Source: Bacteroidales bacterium
GTDB lineage: Bacteria > Bacteroidota > Bacteroidia > Bacteroidales > UBA932
Length of the DNA: 40,837 nucleotides
Direction: 5' to 3'
Assembly: GCA_017438265.1 (NCBI GenBank)
Contig: JAFRVZ010000073.1
Location: forward strand, 1 to 40,837
Shown piece after piece: positions 7,866-16,289 of the stretch. The translations under genes and the position numbers were made by a program. Position 1 is the first letter of the stretch. Every line of letters starts with the position of its first letter. A model generated the notes under the pieces. That model saw nothing but the letters and a program-made list of their open reading frames with translations, had not been told where the DNA came from and ran no database searches.

Positions 7866-10103
7866 TTAGATGTGAACCTGCGTGCGGAGGCGGATGTCAT
7901 CGGAAGCGCCGCCGAGCAGCAGTTCGATGTCGCTGTCCTCCAGCGCCCAGTCGTTGATTTCCTCGTTCCAGTAGCGCAGGCTGCTGACCGGGATCTCGAG
8001 GGTCACGGTCTTCGTCTCGCCGGCACCGAGGGTGATGCGGTCGAACGCCTTGAGTTCCTTGTACGGCCACTCGACGGTCGCGCCGATGCGGCGGACGTAG
8101 AGCTGGGGAACCTCGTCGGCTTCCATGCCGCCCTTGTTGGTCAGCTTGAAGGTCACCTTGATCACGTCTTTCTTGCCGTACTTGGCCTTGTCGGTCGCGA
8201 TGTCGGCGTAGTCGAAGTCGACATAGGAGAGGCCGTGGCCGAAGGCGAACATGACCGGGACCTGCTTGGTGTCATACCAGCGGTAGCCCACGAGCGGACC
8301 CTCGGAGTAGTAGGCGTCCGGGGCGGGACGCTGGATGCGCGGGCGCTGCACGCCGGCGGCGAGGTCCTGGCGGTACTGCTCCGTAAAGGCGTCCATCACG
8401 GCCTGGTCGACCTTCTGGGGATAGTTGCCGAGCGCGTAGGCAGGGGAGTCCTCGAGCTTCACCGGGAAGGTGAAGGGCAGCTTGCCGGACGGGGCGATCT
8501 CGCCGAAGAGGACCTCGGCAAGGGCGTTGCCGCCCTCAAGACCGTTCCACCAGCCCTGGACGATGACGGGGGAGACCTTGGTCAGCTCGCGGAGGTCGCA
8601 GGGACCGCCGGAGATGATGACGGAGACGATGTTCGGATTGACGGCGGCAATCGCGGCGGCAACCTCGTCCTGGCGGGCCGGGAGGAAGATGTCGACACGG
8701 TCGGAGCCTTCGGTTTCGATCGAGCGGGTCGTACCGCAGAAGAAGAGGACCAGGTCGGCGTCCTTGGCGACGGCAACAGCTTCCTTGAGGAGCTTGTCAC
8801 CGACCTTCGGGTCTTCCGGAACGGCCGGAGCGCCCCAGCCCCTTCTCGGAGGATAGGCGTAACCCTGGGCGTAAACGATCTCGGTACCCTTCGGGGCGTG
8901 CTTCTGGATACCCATCAGCGGGGTAATCTCGTACGGGGCCTTGACACCGGCGCCGACGCCGCCGAGGGCGGTCGTCAGGACGGCGTTCTCACCGATGACG
9001 GCGATCTTCTTCACGGAAGGCTTGATCGGCAGGGCCTTGCTGTCGTTCTTCAGCAGGACGATGGACTTCTGCGCGACCTCATAGGCGATGTGCTGGGTCT
9101 CGGGGGTCGAGGTCTTCGTCGTGTTGGCGACGTTCTCGGGGATGGCCTCGACGGCGAAACGGACGCGGAGCAGTTCGCGGACCTTGTCATCCACGACCTT
9201 CTCGGTCAGCGCGCCGGTCTTGATCGAGTCGATCACCGGCTGGCCGAGGTAGTTGCTGCCGGTCATCTGGACGTTCAGGCCGTGGAGGGCGGCGCCCATC
9301 GTGCTGTGGGTCGCGCCCCAGTCGGAGACGGTGAAGCCCTTGAAGCCCCACTCGCCGCGGAGGATCTCGTTCTGGAGATGCTCGTTCTCGGTCATGAAGA
9401 AGCCGTTGACCTTGTTGTAGGCCGGCATCACCGTATAGGCGCCCGCGATCTTGACGGCATCCTCGAACGGCTTGAGGTAGATCTCACGCATCGTGCGCTC
9501 GTCGATGATGACGTTGACGCCGCTGCGGCTGTTCTCCTGGTTGTTCAGGGCGAAGTGCTTGATACAGGCGGCGGTACCGACGTCCTGCACACCCTCGACA
9601 TAGCCGACGGCCAGGGCGGCGGACAGGATCGGGTCCTCGCTGAAGTACTCATACGTACGGCCGCCGGTCGGGATACGCTGGATGTTGATGGCGGGGCCGA
9701 GGATCACGTCTTTGCCGCGCAGGCGGGCTTCCTTGCCCATGCCCGTGCCGTACTTGTAGGCCAGTTCAGGGGACCAGGTCGCAGCAAGGGCGGAGCCGGT
9801 CGGGAAATAAGTCGCGGAGTCGGTCTGCCAGCCCTTCGGGCGGAAGCCGTCGCCGACTTCCTCGCGGATGCCGAACGGGCCGTCCGCGTAGCGGATCTCC
9901 TGGATGCCGAGGCGGGGAATGCCTTCGGAGGACATGATCGTCTTGCTGTGGAGCATTTCGACCTTCTCCTCGAGGGTCATCCCTGCGATGATTTCGTTGA
10001 TTTTCTTGTCATTGACGGTCAAGCGGTCCTGCGCGTTCTTGACTTTCGGGGCGCAGCTGAAGAGCAGCAGCGCGGCCATGCTTAGGTAAAACAGTCTTTT
10101 CAT
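7866..10103 (-). CDS. Glycoside hydrolase family 3 lipoprotein (beta-glucosidase-like)
   Basis: A 745-residue GH3 enzyme anchored by a lipid: MKRLFYLSMAALLLFSC places the lipobox Cys at 17. The N-terminal barrel holds KHFALNNQE (182-190) and the nucleophile in TVSDWGATH (Asp261). The alpha/beta sandwich follows, then a C-terminal fibronectin III-like domain (YVRRIGATVEWPYKELKAF). Family members remove terminal beta-glucose or xylose from oligosaccharides; the periplasmic or surface site follows from the lipobox. The ATG at 10103 overlaps the aroE stop as ATGA. A longer in-frame start at 10244 is rejected because it buries the signal peptide. Confidence 0.93.
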   Translation of the reverse strand: MKRLFYLSMAALLLFSCAPKVKNAQDRLTVNDKKINEIIAGMTLEEKVEMLHSKTIMSSEGIPRLGIQEIRYADGPFGIREEVGDGFRPKGWQTDSATYFPTGSALAATWSPELAYKYGTGMGKEARLRGKDVILGPAINIQRIPTGGRTYEYFSEDPILSAALAVGYVEGVQDVGTAACIKHFALNNQENSRSGVNVIIDERTMREIYLKPFEDAVKIAGAYTVMPAYNKVNGFFMTENEHLQNEILRGEWGFKGFTVSDWGATHSTMGAALHGLNVQMTGSNYLGQPVIDSIKTGALTEKVVDDKVRELLRVRFAVEAIPENVANTTKTSTPETQHIAYEVAQKSIVLLKNDSKALPIKPSVKKIAVIGENAVLTTALGGVGAGVKAPYEITPLMGIQKHAPKGTEIVYAQGYAYPPRRGWGAPAVPEDPKVGDKLLKEAVAVAKDADLVLFFCGTTRSIETEGSDRVDIFLPARQDEVAAAIAAVNPNIVSVIISGGPCDLRELTKVSPVIVQGWWNGLEGGNALAEVLFGEIAPSGKLPFTFPVKLEDSPAYALGNYPQKVDQAVMDAFTEQYRQDLAAGVQRPRIQRPAPDAYYSEGPLVGYRWYDTKQVPVMFAFGHGLSYVDFDYADIATDKAKYGKKDVIKVTFKLTNKGGMEADEVPQLYVRRIGATVEWPYKELKAFDRITLGAGETKTVTLEIPVSSLRYWNEEINDWALEDSDIELLLGGASDDIRLRTQVHI

Positions 10104-10825
10104 ATTTGTGTAACAATAGTTTCTCCAGTCATCAGCGGGTAGCCGGTCCGCGCCTGCGCTTCCAGCCAGCGGCGCCCGGGGATATACTTCTCCGCCACCC
10201 CTTCCGCGTACTGCGGATCCCGGTAATTCGCTTCCAGCAGGCACGCACAGCGGACCCCTTCCATCTGCGGCACCGCCAGCGGCAGCGTATACACGACCAC
10301 ATCGGCGACCCCCGCGAGCAGCGGAAGCTCATCCAGCGGCCGCACATCCGATCCGGCGGGGACGGTGCGGTTGCAGACCACGGTGTCCAGTCCCGCGGCC
10401 GCCGTCGCGGCGGCCGCTGCCTTTCCGGCGCCCCCGAATCCCACGACCAGCGCAACGCCTTCCGTCAACCCTTCCTCCCGCAGCAGCTCCAGCACGCCCA
10501 GGTAGTCGGAATTCCAGGCCTTCACGCCTTCCGGCGTTTTGACGAGGAGGTTCGTCGCCCCGATCTTCAGGCATTCCGGCGCCGGCAGGTCGGCCCGCCG
10601 CAGCGCCGGTTCCTTGAAGGGGGCGGTCACGTTGACTGCGTCGTACCCGTCCAGGAACCGCTGCCAGGCCCTGTCAAAATCCGCTTCCTCGATCAGATCG
10701 TAGGCGTAACGCCCCCCGTAGGCCTTCCGGAAAAGCTCCGGGCTCTGCGAATGGGCGATCGGGTATCCGATCAGGCCGAATTTTGCGCCTTTTTTCACAC
10801 GATAAAGATAAGCATCTTTTTTCAA
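10100..10825 (-). CDS. aroE: Shikimate dehydrogenase
   Basis: Reduces 3-dehydroshikimate to shikimate with NADPH. Motifs are SQSP (26-29) for substrate hydroxyls, NVTAPFK with catalytic Lys71, GATN (Asn92), NSDYLG with Asp107, and the nucleotide-binding GFGGAGKAAAA. About 240 residues is the short Bacteroidota form. No ATG is available: the listed start is TTG at 10825, and a GTG at 10798 would give a natural N-terminus nine residues shorter. The frame stays open without a standard start up to about 10905. It is first of the aroE-GH3-ssb-esterase operon and overlaps GH3 by ATGA. Confidence 0.9.
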   Translation of the reverse strand: MKKDAYLYRVKKGAKFGLIGYPIAHSQSPELFRKAYGGRYAYDLIEEADFDRAWQRFLDGYDAVNVTAPFKEPALRRADLPAPECLKIGATNLLVKTPEGVKAWNSDYLGVLELLREEGLTEGVALVVGFGGAGKAAAAATAAAGLDTVVCNRTVPAGSDVRPLDELPLLAGVADVVVYTLPLAVPQMEGVRCACLLEANYRDPQYAEGVAEKYIPGRRWLEAQARTGYPLMTGETIVTQI

Positions 10826-10919
10826 ATAGTCGCTATTCTTTTCCAGCCTCTTTCTCTCGTCGTAGTCCTTAACAATCTTTTCCCAGAACCCTGGCTACTA
10901 ACAGCGTAGCTGACTGCAT

Positions 10920-10955
10920 AAAAAAGGCTGACCCGTCGGGGTCGGCCTTTTTTTT
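10920..10955. terminator. Strong bidirectional intrinsic terminator in a divergent gap
   Basis: AAAAAAGGCTGACCC (10920-10934) pairs with GGGTCGGCC plus a T run (10939-10953), 15 bp with one G-U, and tetraloop GTCG. Eight T residues end the plus-strand version and six the minus-strand version. Both flanking genes point away from it, so its client transcript is not evident. The 10826-10919 stretch beside it holds no recognisable gene. Confidence 0.85.
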
Positions 10956-10957
10956 CG

Positions 10958-10965
10958 TATCTTTG
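10958..10965 (+). promoter_or_regulatory. -7 box of the DUF6057-like operon
   Basis: TATCTTTG matches the Bacteroidota -7 consensus exactly. No TTTG is found at the -33 position, which is occupied by the preceding hairpin. The implied start near 10969 is only about 5 bases before the ATG at 10974, so the transcript would be nearly leaderless. Confidence 0.55.
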
Positions 10966-10973
10966 AAGCCGGA

Positions 10974-12749
10974 ATGAAAAGCGAGAAATGGTTTCGATGG
11001 GGGGCGGCGGCGCTGCTGGTTGTGGCGCTGGCGCTGCTGGTGCTGAAGGACGACGTGCTGGCAAAGATGTACGCGCTGTCGCTGTGGCCCGACATGACGT
11101 TTTATCTGACTTCGGGCTTGCAGCCGGGCGTGCTGCTGCCGGTGCTTGGGAGCGTGCTGACGCAGCTGTGTCCCCGGCCCTGGATGGCGACGGTGCTGAT
11201 CCTGGGCTCGCTGGCCGCGCTGATGCTGCTCTGCTCGAAGGTTTCCGGACGGAGGCTGCGGGCGCTGCTGCCGGCGCTGCTGGTCTTCTGCTTCCTCTGC
11301 GGGCTGGATTATGCGGTTTATGCGATGCGCGCGCAGGGGCTGCTGTTCTCGCAGACGCTGGGGCTCTGCTTCGCGCTGCTCCTCGTGCGGGGATGGCAGC
11401 GGATTGAAAACAAGACCTGGGCGCGCCTGTATGCCAATCTGGTCGGGATGTTCGCCTACCCGCTGATCGGGGTGTACGGCATCGTCGCGACGCTCGCGAT
11501 CTGCCTGGAGGCGCTCTGCGAAGGGAAACGGCGCTGGGACTACCTCGTGAGCCTGCTGGTCTACGGCGCGTTGATGCCGTATGTCTGGGCGGCGGGGATC
11601 TTTACGCATATCGACGCCCGCTATACCTGGTACGCCGGACTGCCGTATATGGATTTCGTGGGCCACGGGGTGCGCTTCGTGCCGCTCGCGCTCGCGCTGG
11701 CCTGCACGGCGCTGCTGCCGGCGCTCCGGAGTTGGGAACCGAAGCCGCGTGCCTGGCAGCCCGTCGCCGCGGCGCTCGCCGCCGGCCTCTGCGTCTGGGG
11801 TTTCACTTTCTGGAACGCGAACTTCCACCTGGAACTCGCGATGGAGCGGGCGGCGGAGCAGCACGACTGGGAGAAAGTCCTGCGGTGCGCGCGCCGCAGC
11901 GAGCACCCGACGCGGGTGATGGTAATGTACCGCAACGTCGCGCTGATGTACCGGGGGGAACTCTGCAGCGCGATGTTTACCTATCCGAACGACAGCGTCC
12001 CGATCGATACGCCGAGCCAGATTTCCCAGACGGAAGTCTGCGGCGTGCCGGTTTTCTTCTATAACGGACTGATCAACTACAGCGCCCGCTGGGCCTGGGA
12101 AATGTCGATGATGTTCCAGCGTACGCTGGAGCGGTACAAGTACCTGGCGAAGGTGGCGCTCTTCACGGGGCAGGAGAATCCTGCGCTCGTCCGCAAGTAC
12201 CTCGACATCATCGGAACCTGTCCGTTCGAGGGGAAATGGGTGCGGAAGTACCGCGGCTACCTGGAAGACCCCTCGCTGCTCGCGCAGGACGAGGAGTACC
12301 GGATGTTCCTGCTGCTGGACAATTTCGAGGAGAACCGGCGCCCGAGCAGCGAGGTCGTGGAGAATACGCTGCTGACGCACTACACGATACAGCCCGATCC
12401 CCACGGGACGATGCTCCAGCTCGCGCTGGCGGCGGCGATGACCCGCAAGGACATCGACACGTTCTGGTACTACTACGACAGGCTGCGCGCCGAGGGGGGG
12501 AAGATTCCCCGCCATGTCGGCGAGGCGGCGATCCTGTTTGCGTACATCGAGCGCAACCAGGACGCGGTCGACGCCGTGGCGCAGGACCTCGGCGGCGTGA
12601 ATTCGTTGACGGTCCAGCGCTTCATCCAGTTCTCCGGCGAGGCCTCGCGCGCCTCGGGCGAGGCGGCCGTGGCGGAGGCGTTCAAGGAGCGCTACGGCGA
12701 CACGTACTGGTACTACAGTTCCTTTGTCAAATCCCTAACGACGGACTAG
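10974..12749 (+). CDS. DUF6057-like polytopic membrane protein
   Basis: A 591-residue protein I place in the Bacteroidota DUF6057 family by overall layout; the function is unknown. Residues 1-275 contain about eight to ten hydrophobic helices interrupted by short loops. Residues 280-591 are a soluble, Tyr/Trp-rich helical region (MERAAEQHDWEKVLRCARR, YKYLAKVALFTGQENPALVR) that resembles degenerate TPR units and may lie outside the membrane. The next gene, a lipoprotein with PD40 repeats, follows after 3 bases, so the two proteins probably act together. No catalytic motif is visible. Confidence 0.75.
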   Translation: MKSEKWFRWGAAALLVVALALLVLKDDVLAKMYALSLWPDMTFYLTSGLQPGVLLPVLGSVLTQLCPRPWMATVLILGSLAALMLLCSKVSGRRLRALLPALLVFCFLCGLDYAVYAMRAQGLLFSQTLGLCFALLLVRGWQRIENKTWARLYANLVGMFAYPLIGVYGIVATLAICLEALCEGKRRWDYLVSLLVYGALMPYVWAAGIFTHIDARYTWYAGLPYMDFVGHGVRFVPLALALACTALLPALRSWEPKPRAWQPVAAALAAGLCVWGFTFWNANFHLELAMERAAEQHDWEKVLRCARRSEHPTRVMVMYRNVALMYRGELCSAMFTYPNDSVPIDTPSQISQTEVCGVPVFFYNGLINYSARWAWEMSMMFQRTLERYKYLAKVALFTGQENPALVRKYLDIIGTCPFEGKWVRKYRGYLEDPSLLAQDEEYRMFLLLDNFEENRRPSSEVVENTLLTHYTIQPDPHGTMLQLALAAAMTRKDIDTFWYYYDRLRAEGGKIPRHVGEAAILFAYIERNQDAVDAVAQDLGGVNSLTVQRFIQFSGEASRASGEAAVAEAFKERYGDTYWYYSSFVKSLTTD

Positions 12750-12752
12750 GCT

Positions 12753-14246
12753 ATGAGAAGACTTTGCTTTGGATTCCTCGTGCTGGCGGCCCTGCTGGCG
12801 GTTTCCTGCGGAAAGAAGGTCCCTGCGGCGGCGGTCAGCGGCGCGCCGGAGGCGGCGGCCATTTCGCCGGACTACGCGGACGTCGTCTTTCCGTATAATT
12901 TCCAGCCGCTCAATTTCAACATCCTCAGTCCGGGGGACAAGTTCATCACGCGCGTCACCGGCGCGAACGGCGGCGAAATCGTCGTCCGGGGCGCCGCCGT
13001 GCGCTTCCCGCTCCGCGCGTGGAAGCAGCTCACGGATGCGAACAGGGACGCGGACCTGACCTACACGGTCTACGCGCGCCGGAACGGCCGGTGGACGCAG
13101 CTCGCGGATTTCAAGAACCACGTTTCTTCCGACCCGATCGACGAATACCTGACCTATCGCCTGCTGGCGCCGTCCTACGAGTTCTACACGGCTTTCCAGA
13201 TCCGCCAGCGCAACCTCACGACCGGCAGGGACCGCGAGGTCTACAACAACCGGATGCACTACAATCCCCGGGAGCAGCAGTGCATGAACTGCCACCAGTT
13301 CCGGAATTACCGGACCGAGGACTGGCAGATGCACATCCGCCAGGTGCTCGGCGGCACGCTGATCATTACCGGTGACGAGGCCCGGAAAGTCAACCTGAAG
13401 ACGGACCGGACGATATCCGCCGGCGTGTATCCGGCATGGCATCCGACCGAGAACATGATCGTCTATTCGGTCAACCGGACGCGCCAGTTCTTCCACGAGA
13501 AGAACATCCACAAGCTCGAGGTCCAGGATCCGGCGTCGGACCTGATCGCCTATGACATCGACCGCAACGAGGTCCGCAAGGTCGCCGGCGACCCGCTGGC
13601 ATTCGAGACCTTCCCGGCCTGGTCGCCGGACGGCCGCACGCTGTACTTTTCGTCGGCGCAGCAGCCGGATGTCGCGCAGTTCTCTTCCGACAGCATCGCG
13701 ATCTGCTTCGACAAGATCTATTACGACATCGTCCGGATGTCCTATGACCCTGAGACAAAGGCATTCGGCGCCCCGGAAACGGTCTACGACGCCCAGTCCC
13801 AGGAACTCAGCGCCCAGGTTCCCCGCATCTCGCCGGACGGCCGCTACCTGCTCTTCAGCCTCGGCGAGTACGGCACCTTCCATATCTGGCACCGCGGCAG
13901 CGACCTCTGGGTCCAGGACCTCGCGACCGGCGCGTCCTATCCGCTCGCGGAAGCGAACAGCGACGACGCCGACAGCTACCACAACTGGGCCTCCGGCGGC
14001 CGGTGGATCGTCTTCACGTCCCGGCGCGACGACGGCCTCTTCACGCGGACCTATTTCACTTACTTCGACCGCGACGGCAAGGCTCACAAGGCCTTCATGC
14101 TCCCCAACACGGACCCCGCCGAGACCTACGACCGCGTCCTCTCCTACAACGTCCCCGAGTTCACGGTCGAACCCATCCGCCAGTCCGTCAAAACCCTCTC
14201 CCACTACATCTCCCAACCCGCCCTGCAGGCTACATACGCTGAATAA
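12753..14246 (+). CDS. PD40/TolB-like lipoprotein with a CxxCH haem motif
   Basis: A 497-residue lipoprotein: MRRLCFGFLVLAALLAVSC gives a lipobox Cys19. The first 160 residues look like a beta-sandwich. CMNCHQF (177-183) is a perfect c-type haem attachment site. From about 215 on come beta-propeller repeats of the PD40/WD40-like type (GVYPAWHPTENMIVYS, TFPAWSPDGRTLYFSS, PRISPDGRYLLFS, NWASGGRWIVFTS). It is likely periplasmic or surface-exposed and, if haem is attached, part of an electron-transfer or sensing complex with the DUF6057-like protein. Haem binding is inferred from the motif alone. The family is recurrent in Bacteroidota but I know of no assigned role. Confidence 0.8.
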   Translation: MRRLCFGFLVLAALLAVSCGKKVPAAAVSGAPEAAAISPDYADVVFPYNFQPLNFNILSPGDKFITRVTGANGGEIVVRGAAVRFPLRAWKQLTDANRDADLTYTVYARRNGRWTQLADFKNHVSSDPIDEYLTYRLLAPSYEFYTAFQIRQRNLTTGRDREVYNNRMHYNPREQQCMNCHQFRNYRTEDWQMHIRQVLGGTLIITGDEARKVNLKTDRTISAGVYPAWHPTENMIVYSVNRTRQFFHEKNIHKLEVQDPASDLIAYDIDRNEVRKVAGDPLAFETFPAWSPDGRTLYFSSAQQPDVAQFSSDSIAICFDKIYYDIVRMSYDPETKAFGAPETVYDAQSQELSAQVPRISPDGRYLLFSLGEYGTFHIWHRGSDLWVQDLATGASYPLAEANSDDADSYHNWASGGRWIVFTSRRDDGLFTRTYFTYFDRDGKAHKAFMLPNTDPAETYDRVLSYNVPEFTVEPIRQSVKTLSHYISQPALQATYAE

Positions 14247-14253
14247 CAGTCCA

Positions 14254-14360
14254 GCTGGATATAGTTTCCCCTGAACCGTCGCTTCGCGACCCCTCCCTAA
14301 AGGGCCCCTCCCTCTTATGTTGCCGAGGGTGGCACAGGTTCAGGGGAAACTATATCCAGC
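14254..14360. repeat. Perfect 24-bp inverted repeat around a 59-bp core
   Basis: Arm 14254-14277 begins GCTGGATATAGTTTCCCCTG and is the exact reverse complement of 14337-14360. The 59-bp core contains GTCGC-TTC-GCGAC and CCCT-AA-AGGG hairpins plus polypyrimidine runs. It sits in the convergent gap between the PD40 gene and the DUF1080 gene and encodes no protein. The size and symmetry fit a miniature inverted-repeat or REP-like element. No direct target duplication is visible at its ends. Confidence 0.8.
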
Positions 14361-14375
14361 CTTCCTTATTCAGCG

Positions 14376-14408
14376 AAAAAAACCCCGGTGGAGTGCACTG
14401 GGGTTTTT
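14376..14408. terminator. Bidirectional terminator of the convergent PD40 and DUF1080 units
   Basis: AAAAACCCCGGTG (14378-14390) pairs with CACTGGGGTTTTT (14396-14408) with one G-U and a 5-base loop. It carries A/T runs on both sides, so it can stop transcripts from either strand. It lies 19 bases past the DUF1080 stop codon. Confidence 0.8.
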
Positions 14409-14427
14409 CGGGTATTGGAGGGCTGTA

Positions 14428-15225
14428 TTACAGTTTTCTGATCCAGATGTTACGGAAGGAGATGGGTTCGCTGCGGTCGCCGTGGCACTGGAGGAGGATC
14501 GGGCCGTCACCGTGGGGTTCGGTGGTCGGGAAGCCGATGTACTCGGTCGTGCCGACGAGGGTCGTGTTGTTCTGGACGATGACGCCGTTGAAGATCACGG
14601 TCACGATCGGGTAGGTACGGTAGCGGCCGTCGGCGGTGAAGGTCGGGGCGGTGTAGATGATGTCGTACTCGTTCCACTCACCGGGCTTGCGGCAGGGGTT
14701 CACGAGCGGAGCGCTCTGCTTGTAGAGGGAACCGGCCTGGCCGTTCACATAGGTCTCGTTGGCATAGCTGTCGAGGATCTGGACCTCATACTTGTTCTGG
14801 AGATACACACCGCTGTTGCCGCGGGCCTGGCCCTCGCCGGTGATGTTCTCGGGAACCTTCCACTCGATGTGGAGCTGGAAGTCGCCGAAGCTCTCCTTGG
14901 TCATGATATCGCCGCCGCCGTTGCGCATATCCTTGTTGACAGTCATCGAGCCGTCCGGATTGATCTTCCAGCCGGCTTCGCCGCCACGGGCGCCCTGCCA
15001 CTTGGACAGGTCCTTGCCGTCGAAGAGGATGATCGCATCGGACGGGGCGCTGTTGGTCGCCATGTCGCCCGGGGTCACCTTGGCAATCTCAGGATAGTAG
15101 AACTCGGACATCGTCGGCTTCATCGCCTCGGTCTTCTCGTGGCGGGTGCCGCGAATCACGAAAGTCTGTGCAAACGCGCTCATGCTGACGGCGCAGAATG
15201 CAAGAATCATCAATGCTTTTCTCAT
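14428..15225 (-). CDS. Secreted DUF1080 (3-keto-disaccharide hydrolase family) protein
   Basis: A 265-residue exported protein. The signal peptide ends near SMSAFAQ (residue 20). The rest is a single jelly-roll domain of the DUF1080/PF06439 type: LFDGKDLSKWQG, GDFQLHIEWKVP, GNSGVYLQNKYEVQILDS, GEWNEYDIIYTAP, FNGVIVQNN and the C-terminal PISFRNIWIRKL are all typical. Some relatives hydrolyse 3-keto-glycosides; many are uncharacterised. It follows the TlpA-like gene after 45 bases, probably as the end of a recJ-led operon. Confidence 0.9.
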   Translation of the reverse strand: MRKALMILAFCAVSMSAFAQTFVIRGTRHEKTEAMKPTMSEFYYPEIAKVTPGDMATNSAPSDAIILFDGKDLSKWQGARGGEAGWKINPDGSMTVNKDMRNGGGDIMTKESFGDFQLHIEWKVPENITGEGQARGNSGVYLQNKYEVQILDSYANETYVNGQAGSLYKQSAPLVNPCRKPGEWNEYDIIYTAPTFTADGRYRTYPIVTVIFNGVIVQNNTTLVGTTEYIGFPTTEPHGDGPILLQCHGDRSEPISFRNIWIRKL

Positions 15226-15270
15226 GGTTTCGGTTGTTTTATCAGGTTATACTTGAATACGGTTATACGG

Positions 15271-16281
15271 TTACTTGAATAAGTCTTCCAGGGGTTCGCG
15301 GATATCCGCAGGCCTGTCGCTGCGGACCAGGATCCTGCCGTCCCCGTCGAGCAGCAGGTAGCGCGGCATCCCGTCGATGCCGTACAGGGAAAGCAGCTGG
15401 TCGGCCTCGTTCGGGCCCGGGCAGAAGTTGTCTCCGAAGAGCCCGAAATCCGCCACGCTCTTCTGCCAGGCGCTCTCGTTGCTGTCGAGCGAGACCGTGA
15501 ACATCTTCAGGCCGCGGGAGGCGTAGGGCTTGCAGCGCTGCGCAAGTTCCGGGAGGATGGTCGCGGCGGCGCGGGACCAGCTGGCCCAGAAGACGAGGAC
15601 CGTCGCGGAATTCGCGGCGACCGCGTCCGACAGGCGGTGGACGGTGCCGTCCGTCCCGGGGACCGAAAAGTCCACGTACGGGTGGCCGACGGCGGTGGCG
15701 AGGCGCGCCGCGCAGATGTCGCGGTAGTGCGTGACCGTCGGCTCACTGCGGAACGGCTCCGGGAGGCGGTCGCAGTACTCGACCAGCTCGGCGTCGGTGA
15801 CCAGGCCGTACATGTTGTGGATCATCAGGGAGCCCAGCACGTTGTCGATATTCTCCTCATAAGTCTCCCGCAGGAGAAGCACATAGGAGTTCACGTCGTC
15901 CGGGGCGATGTGGTCGCGTTTCTCGCGGTAGCGGACCATGTTCTCGTTGGCCTTCGTGCCGGTGATGTCGACGTGGGCGCGGGTCGCGTCGCCCTTGACG
16001 CGGATCTTGGCGTTCTCCAGGAGCACCGGGATGTCGATCGGATAGTTGACGCCGAGGCCGTTGTTGAGGTAGGCGAGGCACGGGACGTCGACGCTGCCTT
16101 CGAACACGAACTTGCCGTCCTTGACCATCGTCGTTCCGATCGTATGGCCGTAGACGTCCAGCAGGTTGATGTCGGTTTCGTCCAGGTCGAAGATGTCCCC
16201 GACAATCTTGTATCCGCTGCGCGAACAGGCGCAGGACAGGAGCAGGAGGCCGAGAATGAGGAGGCTGGGAAGTTTTTTCAT
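15271..16281 (-). CDS. TlpA-like lipoprotein with a degenerate thioredoxin site
   Basis: A 336-residue lipoprotein (LLLLSC, Cys17). Residues 20-115 look like the DUF4369 beta-rich domain usual in Bacteroidota thiol-disulfide proteins, then a helical linker. Residues 200-336 are a thioredoxin fold (YVDFSVPGTDG, ATVLVFWASW, GIDGMPRYLLLDGDG with the cis-Pro). The WCxxC active site reads W235-S-R-A-A239, so neither cysteine is present and it cannot act as a thiol oxidoreductase. It may bind a partner or substrate instead. It starts 8 bases after recJ, which implies cotranscription. Confidence 0.88.
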   Translation of the reverse strand: MKKLPSLLILGLLLLSCACSRSGYKIVGDIFDLDETDINLLDVYGHTIGTTMVKDGKFVFEGSVDVPCLAYLNNGLGVNYPIDIPVLLENAKIRVKGDATRAHVDITGTKANENMVRYREKRDHIAPDDVNSYVLLLRETYEENIDNVLGSLMIHNMYGLVTDAELVEYCDRLPEPFRSEPTVTHYRDICAARLATAVGHPYVDFSVPGTDGTVHRLSDAVAANSATVLVFWASWSRAAATILPELAQRCKPYASRGLKMFTVSLDSNESAWQKSVADFGLFGDNFCPGPNEADQLLSLYGIDGMPRYLLLDGDGRILVRSDRPADIREPLEDLFK

Positions 16282-16289
16282 AGCGGTAT

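Noticed and set aside
10822..11064. Small minus-strand ORF across the terminator
   Set aside because: It crosses a strong intrinsic terminator and overlaps the start of the DUF6057-like gene, with low-complexity translation.
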